The notes under the pieces were generated by a model, which saw nothing but the letters and a program-made list of their open reading frames with translations, was not told where the DNA came from and ran no database searches. From Pseudo-nitzschia pungens (Eukaryota; Bacillariophyta; Bacillariophyceae; Bacillariales; Bacillariaceae), in assembly GCA_037355855.1 (NCBI GenBank), contig CM074762.1:4340001-4404000 (forward strand): 64,000 bases of DNA, written 5' to 3'. Below are positions 1 to 11,000 of the stretch, in pieces. Position 1 is the stretch's first letter. Every line of letters starts with the position of its first letter. The position numbers and the translations under genes were made by a program.

Positions 1-613
1 AATTTACGACTACAAAAGCAGGAGTTTCCTTTCCTTTTAAAATATGGTTCGCTCGAACAAGTAGTCGCTTCAATGTTCAAAGTGCTATTCATCAAATAAG
101 AAAACAATCTATTATTATTATTCCACTTCGCATTGTTCATGGAATTCCAGGATAATATGTTTTGAAAGTGACAAAAAAATGAAAATTTTGAAGTTGCCCC
201 AACTGTAGCCAGGAATCTCTGTATGGGTCTAGATTGACAGAATCCACTCTAGCAAGTATTGGTTCCCACATACATAGTCCTAATGTTAATCTATGATCAT
301 TCTGATTGACCAGCATCCGCTCAACGACCGTAATTGTTGATGCCACAACAGCGACTGTTTCTCATTCCAAACTTTGAATCACAATTGTATCACTTCTTCC
401 GATTACAGTACAGTATTTTGTTTCACTTAAATTGAATACGAAGTAGTTCACTGGCTTCATATAAAATTAATTTGCTCTCAAATTACGTTTCTGGTTTTGA
501 CGTGACTTCAACGAAGGCTTGTGGCATACAGAAGTTCGTGCGTTAAAGGCAAAATTAGAAACGACAAAGATCAGAAAGTTATCATACTAACTCGGTATTT
601 ACGGAACGCGAGG
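1..613. other. Intergenic / 3' flank with no supported gene
   Basis: AT-rich sequence downstream of the helicase gene. A 69-codon minus-strand frame (137-346) is open, but it has no recognisable domain and no convincing splice context. It could be part of a neighbouring gene's terminal exon beyond the window edge. I see nothing else. Confidence 0.4.
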
Positions 614-3600
614 TCAGTTTTGCTTCTCCAGGGTGGATCGAATTGACTCATCTCTGCCCTTTTTCTTCTCACTGTATCCGTTCCAACTTTCATCATCCTC
701 CGAATGGTTTCGCATGTCATTATCAGAGTCGTACGAGTCACTACCATTTTTCTCATTATAATGCGTGATCTCTGTATTCGGTGACCAACGTTTGACGGGA
801 TAGTTTTTAGCGATCTTTCTGCGCTTTCGCAATCGGCCCTTCAAGGTCACAGCGCTATTTTGGGCATCACCCATAGGTGTCTCATCGTCTACGTGTACAT
901 TAAAGTGGTTCAACTTGTCGTCCTCATCATTTTCTTTGTGAGGAAAGTCAGATGGTGGGCGTTTGAGCATATTCGCTTCCTGCTTCCGATCTTGATCAAA
1001 CATTATTTTTCCATCACCTAGCATGCTATCGTCGTCCTCACCGCCATCATAATCATTGACAGGATCTAAATTATTCTTCCTAACACGTAGGAAATCCAAA
1101 TTGACCACTTCTCCTAACTGCCAAGGTTCAATGGTTTCGTCTGCACTGAAATCAACAGAGCTTTTAGCTTGATCCGGTATAGCACATTTGACTTCCGGCT
1201 CTTCAAGAATGCTCTCGTCATCCTCGCTTGCGATGGTAATTACTTCATCTTTCTCATCACAATTCGTCACTTCGTGATTTTGGTTCGAGCTGTCGGGAAA
1301 TTCACTACTTGCTTCCTCTTTGACTTCGCATTCGTCATTTGGTTCGCATACTCCATTTGAAGTTAGGAATTGAACAACGCTATTGGCGACCGTCACATGA
1401 TCTACCACAATAGAAAGCGCGTCAACTCTGAAACATTTCCAACCAACTCGTTCGATAGCCTTTTGCTGTTTATAGGAAAAAAGCCAATCCGATTGCTGCG
1501 GTTCTTCGCAGTCAACCATAATAGCCACTCTTGTGTCGCTCTCTTCAGCCTCGACACAAAACGCATTCTTCCACACCATCGACATATCAATGATTCGATA
1601 CCCCTTATTTGATAAGACTGCTCTAAGAATCTCTCTGCCAAAATATTGTTTTGGACGACGTGATTCTGTCGTTCCCTGAATTTCGCCATTGTCACCGACA
1701 GACTTTTGGCAAATATTTGTGCCGATAAAAAATTCAATAATGGGAATTTTCACGTCGTCAAGATTTGGAATATCTCTCAATTCAATGCTTCTCACCAAAA
1801 CAACTGAGGGCACAGTTGAAAAATCGCGGAATTGGATTGAACCACAAATCTTAAGATTCAAAACTACATGACAATTGAACAATACCAACGCATGCAAGAA
1901 TGGACTGGCAAACAAAAATATGCGTTTCAATCTTATGTCTCACCTCGATCTCTCGCTCTCGAAAGAGCCACGTTTGCACGCTGGTAATGAAACTGTTGCG
2001 ACTGGGTTACCTGAGGAGAAGTGTAAGATTTGAAATCAGCAAACGATAGAAGGCAGATGTATTTCTGCCATTTTTAGAACTTCGTTGGACCATTATGCCC
2101 TTACCATATTTTCTCTCGAGCAAACCATACTTAGAAATACAATATCCCTCTCCGCTCCTTGAAAAAGCGGTGGATCTCCTATCAGAACATCGTGCCGAGC
2201 TAAATATTCAGGACCACAGGAGTCCAAAAGACGTCCTCGAATCAGTCTACTTTGTTCGTCACCAATGAGGGATATGACACCAATTGATCTCGGTTTCAAG
2301 TTTTGTTGTGAGGATTCCACCATTATTTCTTTGATCATTTTGACAATTGTATCTGCTTCTTTTTCGTTGACTTTTCCAACTTTTGTCCCATCTCCTACTT
2401 TTATATCGAAGATCGAAGGTGTTAATCTTTCTTTTCTAGTTGGAAGACGAACTGGGATCAAACGATTATTGTAAAATTGGGAGTTACTGAAATTAATACT
2501 TAATAAAGTTCAAAGAGTTTGCGTAATGTTAGCAAAAAAAAACAAGGTAAACAAAGTAATCAATAACGCACACTTACATTTCAGGTGCGCAACGAAAGTG
2601 CTCAGTCAACACCACCCTTCCCCTGGGAAATGCCTGAGCACATAGATCGAAAAAGCTACGTCCAGGTAACAATGCATCTTCCAGTGGACTATCAGGCAAA
2701 GTTGCACGAAGATTTTCGATATTTTCCTCGCTGACAAAAGCCTGGACAAGAATTCAGGCGCAACTGCCAAGTGAGAATAAAAAATGGTAGATTCCTCCAC
2801 TTAGGGACCGTGAGTATTACCAACTTACTTCAGTGGGGCTCACTTGTTTCCCATCTCCTACAATCAGCCATTGTTTACCCCTCATCATTCCTGGCAGCAC
2901 TGCCACATCACTTTGTGACGATTCATCAATTACAACGAGGTCGAATAAGCATTCAGCAGGCAAATAGTCGCTTATCTGTGAAGTAGTAAGAATCCAACAA
3001 GGAATAAATCGGCAACATCGATCAAACGCATTCAAATACTCTTGCCTCCGTCGACGCTGTCTCTGACTCATCTTTGACGGTTTGGCCGATCTACTGAATT
3101 TCGCAGATCCCGCAATTTGGGCAAACTTGATCAAAGCACTTTGAGCATCTGGGCTGAAAGACCTAGAAAGTTCCGAGACCACAGCTGCATCAGCGAGATC
3201 TTCTGAATGATGATGCTTCTGCTGAGAAAGCCTCGTTCGAATCGGATCTAGTTTGCGACACTCGGCAATTACTCTCATGGCATTTTCGGCGTCGAGTAAG
3301 ACATGTAGCTCTTTCACTTCAACCGCTAATTCGAGCACACTGCGCATATCGTTTATAGCTTTTTGATCTTTGAAAGATAGTAGTGGCCATTTTTTTTCCT
3401 TAACCAATGGCCTCCAGATTTTGTCCTCAAACGTACAAACAGAGAGTGAGTGCTTCAATGCCTTCATGACTATTTTCCAATCATCACTAGATTCTGGTTT
3501 CTTCCCGTTCAAATCTATCTTTTCCAGCTCTTTATTGACTTTTTCAATATGAATTTCGAAAGCAGGACCTATGATGGGAAGAGATGCCAGAGTCGTCTTA

Positions 3601-6397
3601 GTGGCTTCGGAAAGATATGAAAGAGGTGAACCCGACTTGGCGGAAGCCAAAGAAATCACGCTTCTCGAAGGAGGCGAATCGAAGCCTTTTACAGAAAAAA
3701 GAGGGTCATCCGAATCTAGTTGTAATTTCTTGACTTCATCGGCAAGAAACTTGACGCTCTTGAGATTCAATTTTGGAAGCGTTCGCATGAGCCAAGGAGC
3801 GGATTTCATGAGGTCATTTGACTTTGCAATCAGTTTCAATCCATCAGGCTGTTGAAGGAGCTGTCGTACTCGTTCGCTTTCCGTCGTCATATTTTGGTCA
3901 ATTTCTTCTAGCTTGATCTCAAGATCATCGATTGCACGCTAATTGAAAACATATCAGGTAGGGTTAAATTGGAAGGTCTACCAGATGGCAAAAGTACATA
4001 AAAACGAGTCACCAGACGTACCTGCAGTAGATCACATTTTTCACTTTCAATATCTGTGGATGCAACTGATACTCGAACGGCAAGTCGTTCGACAGTTTGC
4101 TGCAGTTGGCGCATTCCTTTTTCAAACCGTACAATCAAGAACAAAAACAACGTTAAAAGGTAATACGTGTGCTTGGATTCCAATGAAAACGACGAAGTTG
4201 TTGGAAATAATCTCTTTCATATTCATACAGAGTTTCCTTGTAATATTTTTACATACCCTGAGATTCACTCATGCTAACATCCACAACCAATTCTCGTACA
4301 CTTGGCGGTAGTCTGCTACGAAGTACACTAAGAGCATTGGCATTCTTTGATGTTACCAACACGCGCTTCCCCTCACACAAGTATGCACTTTTGCGAAACA
4401 TATTTTGCCAAGATATTAAAAAAAAAATACATGATGTAGTGATCAGAAAATATACTCTGCGATCGATGTGATGAAACAAATACACCTACCTAACAATGTT
4501 TGCTATGATTGAATACAAATCGAAGACAATTTGTGAGAACATTGAACAGGTAGAAATATTGCAATTTTCGCCAAGCTACTTCTTATTTTGAACCTCTCCA
4601 GTAAACAAACTCACCTATTGTGTGTGTTTTTCCGGTACCTTCAAAGAGTAAGAAAACAGAAAAAGGCATGATGAAATTGCATTTAGAATGGCACCATCAT
4701 TGCAGTCAAATTTAAACAGGAACATTGGTGAGTAAACCAAACATACCTGGCGGTCCTTCGGCAATGACGGCTGGATAATTTTGGCGGAGGAGAAGGTCTG
4801 CGATTCGATTCTGAGATTCAGAAGTAGCCAAGGGGAAAATAGGCCTGTATGAGAAAGTCGATTCTTTTTCTTTTCTTGTTCCCAGTGAATCTGATCTGTC
4901 AGCTAACATGTTATAATGCAGCCAGGGAGAAGCTCGTTCCTTCTTTACCGATAACTTCAAATCGGCATTCCCAACTGCCCACTTTTGTTGCAATATTTCT
5001 TCTAATTTGGAAGAACCGTGTGTTAGGCTCCATGTAGCAAGGGGGAGAACCTCGCTGTGATTACCAACTCTATCAGCAAGGAGATTGGCATCTCGAGCCC
5101 AAACAGAACTAGGTTTGGGGCGTGCGTATAGGCACCATGCCTCCGACACTTTCAGTTTTGACAATTGGGTGCTTTCGTCCATAATTTTTCGTCTTGAAGT
5201 GCTACTTGTAATCCGTGAAGTGGTATCAGAAGATGCTCGAAAAGTACCACCGGGTGACAATTCCATCGCTATTCGTTTGAGAAAAGGTACGTATGTCTGT
5301 GGCTGCCCTGGGGATATAGCTGAAGTTTCCATAGTTGCTACTGTCTTGTAAAGTTGAGATAAAACAGCATTTAAGGAAGATGGATCGGTACTGGTTGCTA
5401 CTAGTGCGGCGACAACTTCTCGATTAAGAGTCACTCCAGTGTGCTCCCGCGGACGGATGAGGAGTGCGCCATCAGACGCCAATTCAACTTCCACTAAGAC
5501 CTCCAATATCGGTCCGTTGATGAGTCTTCCATCAGCTGTCAACATTTTCGCGTGCCCTAATCCCCATACGATCTCTTCGTTGTTCTCGTTTTGTTGCTGA
5601 TTCCATTCGAAGAGAGAATTGTACATCGGCTCCAAGGTTTGTTGGCACATTTTCATTCGAAGATGAGTTTTGAATCTGTTTAAAAAGTTTTTGATGAGTT
5701 TGTGGTTCCGCATTGATAGAGCTGTTGAAATACCGGGGGCGCGATCTAAATTGTGGAGCGTTAACAGATCGTCTATAGAACGAGCTGTGGACGACTCTTT
5801 CAACCACCCGTTCAGATAGGTTTCAAGGGTAGGATGGTCGTATTTTGGTCGTTGCAGTAAAGAAGAAGGTCGCAATCGAGTCAAGCGCAGCCATAGTCCT
5901 CTCTCTTTACCGCTTCGTCGAGTTTGTAGTCTGTTGGAAGATGCGAAGACGGAAGAAATCCCGTACAAACTTGAACTTTTACTATCTATTTCTCCCACTA
6001 CTTGACCGCGATGATTGGAAGCGCATTGTGATGGAGCGTAGAAAGAAAACGGGGGAGAGCTTTTGCCACCAATAGAGTTGCCGTCGATAGTTTCGACAGA
6101 TATTAATTTTCGAAAGTCATTAGTACTGAAAAGTACTCCATTTTCTTCTTCCGTGCTATTTATTGTTTCGTGTTCGAAAAAATCAGCTGGGACAAAGTCG
6201 TCATAAATCGGTCGAACAAAACTCTGACGAGCATAGCCTCCACACGAACTTATGTCCTCATGCATGGATGCGATATATCGAAGGATCGCAGCCAATCGCT
6301 TTCGATGCAAAGCCTTTTCCTCTACCATACTTGTTTTCTCGCCGTCGCTACGCTTCAACCAGGACGAACTGCTCAACCACGATGTTACGCTCGCCAT
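614..6397 (-). CDS. Superfamily 1 (UPF1/DNA2-like) helicase fused to a C-terminal nuclease-like domain
   Basis: Model: complement(join(614..1803,1944..2010,2105..2486,2578..2741,2829..3938,4022..4116,4257..4387,4490..4502,4615..4638,4747..6397)), 1608 aa. All introns are GT-AG and phases close exactly. The N-terminal about 540 residues resemble the domain preceding the ATPase in bacterial helicases of this type (segments such as WGLGHAKM and EAWCLYARPKPSSVWARDA). Helicase motifs are: I GPPGTGKT (G551-T555, K554), II DESSQ (976-980), III GDGKQ (999-1003), V QGAERDIV and VI NVALSRAR (1203-1210). Residues about 1255-1350 (RRPKQYFGREIL, then AIMVDCE, then GWKCFRVDALS) look like the restriction-endonuclease-fold domain at the C-terminus of bacterial relatives. 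The tail is acidic, with a basic KGRLRKRRKIAK patch that may be a nuclear signal. Family assignment is firm. The nuclease assignment is inference, and the biological role is unknown. Confidence 0.85.
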
Positions 6398-7212
6398 TGT
6401 CGATAGATTTTCTCTTTCAACACAGGAAACGAAACTGCTGCATTCGAATACTAATTCCGGGGCGTTGTATTTTTCTATCGCTTTTCTATTGCTTAGGGAA
6501 TGATCAGGTTTGATGGTTCCTTACATCCTTTGCCAGGAACGAAAACGGACAAAACCGTGTTCGAAAAAGATGAAGAAAATCAGAACGAAAGTGTCGTTAT
6601 TGTGTTTATTTGGGGGTTCAGTTCGTACTAGTAAGACTCGCTTCGTTCTACGAAATCTACGAAATGAGAATTACTGTAATACTGAGTCTTACCGTAATTA
6701 CCGTAAAGCTTACTGTAAATCATCAATCATGGTCTGATTGACTCGAGTAGAATTCTCAATTCAGAATGCACATAAGTTAGATTAGTTGTAATCGTACGTT
6801 TCTACGTACGTCGTGCTGTGCCGTGCATTATCTTTTTTGATGAGGAAGGATTGACCTCGCGCACGACTGGGACGCAGCCTTAGGGCAAGGCAAGTGCGAA
6901 CTCATGCGAAAGTTGTCAAATCAAACAGGTCAAGCGTTTTAAAATACCGGTACCGTACAGTACCGGTAAGGATTTTAAGAAGAAGATGGTTTTGGAATGA
7001 TGTGGATGATTGCGGATTATGATTTGTTGGAGATGGGAGCAGTTAGCTTACGTAATTTTCTGTTTACCGGCAGCTCTGTCCGAAGGCCAAACGAATGAAC
7101 ACAAACAACCCATTCTAACGGAACGGTGATCCTGGTGAACGTTGATCCAAAATTTTAATTCCAACAATCGATACGAACAATCCTGGATTTATTCCAGCCT
7201 ACATGCACAGCA
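6398..7212. other. Divergent intergenic region between helicase and plastid-protein genes
   Basis: About 815 bp separate two divergently transcribed starts, so both promoters should lie here. The sequence is rich in short palindromic strings such as GTACCGTACAGTACCGGTA and in TACTGTAA/TTACCGTAA-like words. No TATA box or initiator stands out, and no gene is supported. Confidence 0.4.
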
Positions 7213-7823
7213 ATGAGATTTTTCACTTGGCTTCGTCTTTTCTATATCCTCCCACTTGCAGGTCTTTGTGATGCTTTCATTTGTAAAGCAAATGGAAGCT
7301 ATCGTCGAAAAGTTCGTTCCGAAAATCCCGTTGTTACTCGATCATCGTTTTTTTCTAACGATGCTAGACACTCCTATGTTGAAGAGGAAGCATATGACGA
7401 TCGCTTTGCCGAAATTGAGGCAATGGGAGGAGGTTAGTGACAGGTATTGTTTTGTAGCGCTGCTGAGAAGCTCGAACCTAGTTTTTTTTGCTACACCGGA
7501 TTAAAAGTGAAGGCGGATACCTGACCACTTTCCCACTGATGTATTATCTTCGAAAAACTGCGACAGATCCATTTTTTATGGACGAAGAGGACGAAACCAA
7601 TGAATCAAGTGAAAAAAACGAGGATCATGACGCTACTGTGTTACTTCAAAACTCGCACTTGAGTTCTTTGATAGCAAAGGCTAGTAGTGCCACGACTAGT
7701 CGTTCTGCAACAGACGGACTAGGTCCTACACCAAGACAAAAAGAAAGTTCCTCGAACCATGACGACAAAAATTGGGAGTGGGATGGAATTGTCGACGAAG
7801 ACGCACATTTAGGCTTAGATTAA
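7213..7823 (+). CDS. Small plastid-targeted protein of unknown function
   Basis: Model: join(7213..7432,7513..7823), 176 aa, with one 80-bp GT-AG intron. The N-terminus is a hydrophobic signal peptide (MRFFTWLRLFYILPLAGLCDA) ending just before Phe. A stretch rich in Lys, Arg and Ser with no acidic residues follows (FICKANGSYRRKVRS). This matches the ASAFAP-type bipartite presequence that sends nuclear proteins across the four membranes of a diatom plastid. The mature part is acidic and Ser-rich, includes GYLTTFPLMYYLRKT early in exon 2, and ends in WEWDGIVDEDAHLGLD. I recognise no family. The gene converges on the p300/CBP gene with only 192 bp between stop codons. Confidence 0.65.
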
Positions 7824-8015
7824 ATGAAATACCGACAAAGAATACAAAAAATCTTGCTTCGAGAGCTGAAAGGAACGAAATTCTGACGCATAAGAACTAT
7901 TCGATCACAAATCATTTTTGCAGCTTCATTCGATCTTTCACGTTAGTAATATTGTTAACTGCTGATCAGTAGGAACTAAACCAGTCGCAATAAGAAAGCT
8001 AAGTTAATCAAGTGT

Positions 8016-11000
8016 TCAATCGCTGTTCATACTGCTACGGCGATAAGTCCGATTCATTTCCTGGCGACGTCTATCATCCATAGCTTGCTGTTGCTTTTGA
8101 AGCTCTCGCATCTTTTCTCTGATAGTCATACATTGAGGAATTGGACAGATCTTATCTTTACACTTCTGAGCGTGTATTCGTAACAGCGTCCAGATCCGTT
8201 TGCATATCCTGCATCCACCCACAACCTTGGTCTACAAAAGGAACAAAGACAGGGAAGGAATGAGGATTGAGGCAAAAAAATTGATACACTAGGCCAAAGA
8301 GACTAGAAATAAACTTACCTTGCATGTTCGAGCATGCTGTAGATATTCTTTCATCTTCGCACAGTTTTTGGAATTACAACCTGACGATGTGCATCTAGAA
8401 GCATGCTCTATCAATTGAATATGGAGCATCAAGTTACGGTGGCGTTGCTTTCGTTCAGCCTCCGTCAGTCCACTAGCTTCGGATTGCCCGTCGGATAATT
8501 TAATCTCTTCGAGCTTGTGTGTGCAGGCGCCCCGATTGGTCTTGGGATCGTTATAACACGTCACGCACAGGTCGTAATCAGGACAAATTTTGCAATGATA
8601 ACGCTTTCCACTGAGAATTTCACGATTACAGCCAACGCATTGCTGTACGTATTTAGGTGCATCACGGTTCTGGAGATGCCACAAAACCATCATGGATGTG
8701 TGTTTTGCACGACGCAATTCGTCGAACTGATAATTGTTTCCACGGCAAAGGTTCAAGAATGCTTGCCGGTTGTTCAAGAAATCGCAGTCAATGTCTTCCA
8801 CATCATCATCCATGACCTTCAATGGGCGTCCATCCGCATCTAGTGGCGCCGAATCTTCTTTCGATTTACCATCGGCACTCCGCTTGTTACCTGTTGTCAA
8901 GGGTGATAGCTCTTCGGGGTGTTGTTCTCGGTATTTCCTTACTGATTCGGGTACAACCTTATCCTCTTCCTTCACATTAGCCCACATCAGAAACGCGACA
9001 AGAAAACTTTCCTTCATATTCTGAATCGCTTCACCTAATTTGACCATAACTTGGTCCCGATCTAAATCGTTCAAATTAATCATACCACTTGCAATCAATG
9101 CTTCCTCGTCAACTCCCGTCGATCTTGTCCCACCTCGGTTTTTTGACTTGCTCTGATTCTTTTGTTTTTTCTTCTTCGTTGTCCCGTTCTTTTTACCTCC
9201 GTCGTCCTCAAGAATTTTGATAACGTTCTCAACTTCACCTTGAAAATAATCGCCATCATGATATGGCACAGCAGTAGCATCCAGCGATTCATTCGCAAAG
9301 TATAAATCATACATATTCGTCATTTTCCCGACAATACCACGATTCTGACATTCAACTAACATGTCAATGTACCACTGCCTCAATCTAGAATCACGTGGAG
9401 TCTTCTGATCTTCAGGCTTAGCGTAGAAAATGTAATCGTCACCTTTTAATGGTGGACATGCCCAAATGTGGACCGTCGAGAAACCTCTTTGTCGTGCGTA
9501 GTCGAGGTATGAAATAAGAATTTCGTGATAAACGTAGGTTCTGATTTTTCGAGGCCTCATGTAATGCACGTTATCGAGGTACGATATGTAAACAGTGCGT
9601 TTATTCGGTAGTGGGACCTCCTCGCCGTGCTCATACACATAAAGAGCGAACAAGACGACATCTACGGCATCGATTTCTTGAAAAACAAGAAGACATTTGC
9701 ATCGATAGGGGAACTCTTCAGGATACTTCTTATGAGCATATCGTTTCCTCATTCTTTCGCGTACATCCAACTTTCTGTCCATCGACGTCACCTGGCGAAT
9801 GGTTACGGGTCCTCCCTCTGCCTTCGTAAGTTTCAGTGCCTCCTCCACAGTAATGTTCTACAAAAAAATGAGTTAGACACAAATACACCACTTCAATCAT
9901 CGTGGGTTGACCAAATCAAATTCTGCTATACTCACCTCCGTGCGAGATCTTTCTTCCGCTACTTTCCGTTGTCTTCCTTCTATTTTTTTCTTCACGTGAT
10001 TTTCTATGAATTCGGATAGTTTTGTCCTGGGCAGGTCTGCTGCACATGCGGGTCTCGGAGGAGGGGGTGCTGGGTCCTTCTTGCGCTTTTCCAACAAGCA
10101 AAGAGGGCATGAGAATTGGCTGTGATGCTCCTTATTCTGCCTTACGTTGAAAAGACCACAGATCTGGTGGATCCATCTCTCGCATACGTCACACTGTACC
10201 CAGCTTTCTTCTACTACTTCATCATTTTTCTTCTTCTTCAGGTCAGATTTATGAATCGTTAGGTCAGCCAGTGCGATAGGTGCTTTTGCATCGAGCTCGT
10301 TATAACATCCGTTGCACCAAAAGTATTTGTTGTCACCACCGATGTAGAAGTGGCTGTTACGTCGAATCCTTTTACTAGAACAATTCACTCCGTTGCAAAA
10401 GAAGACAGGTGGTTCGAATAATCGTTTTTCACATCCGCAAAGGATGCAAGCCCTTTCGTTGTGTTTTCTTTCGCGGTCTTCATTTTCTAGCTGCTCCAGG
10501 ACCTTCTTGCAATCCTCCTCGAACTTGGTTTTCATTTCCTTGGCCATATTATAGACCACTGTATCAACTTGATTGTATGTCATTGCGTTGTCAAAACACA
10601 AGTTCACATCTGACTGGAAATCTTTCAAAGAATGATATCCTTTCTCTAGCTTTTTCTGGATAGTGCCAAGATCCATGGGGTTCTTGATGATGTCAAAGTA
10701 GTCAGGTAATCCCAGGTCAACTGGGTCAACTGGAACATTGAATACCCAACCGTGCTGATGTTGCCGAAGCCCTTTCAAAACTTCTTGGCATGTTTGCTTT
10801 AATTGAGCAGGGGATAACTCGGCTACTCTATTCAACGATGCAAGGTGCGTTGAAATCTGATCGAGAGTAAAGCTATCCAGGAGTGACCGATCTTCAACTC
10901 CTTTGTTTGCTGAAGGGACTGGGGAAGGAGGTTTTGGATCCTCCTTTGGTGCAGGCGCAGGCGCAGGAATAGGCACAGACACCGCCGGAGGCGCAGAGAA

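Noticed and set aside
137..346. A 69-codon minus-strand gene at the window start.
   Set aside because: No homology or splice support; could be chance.
6510..6737. Plus-strand frame in the divergent promoter region.
   Set aside because: Composition like surrounding intergenic DNA, rich in repeated TAC/GTA words, no domain.
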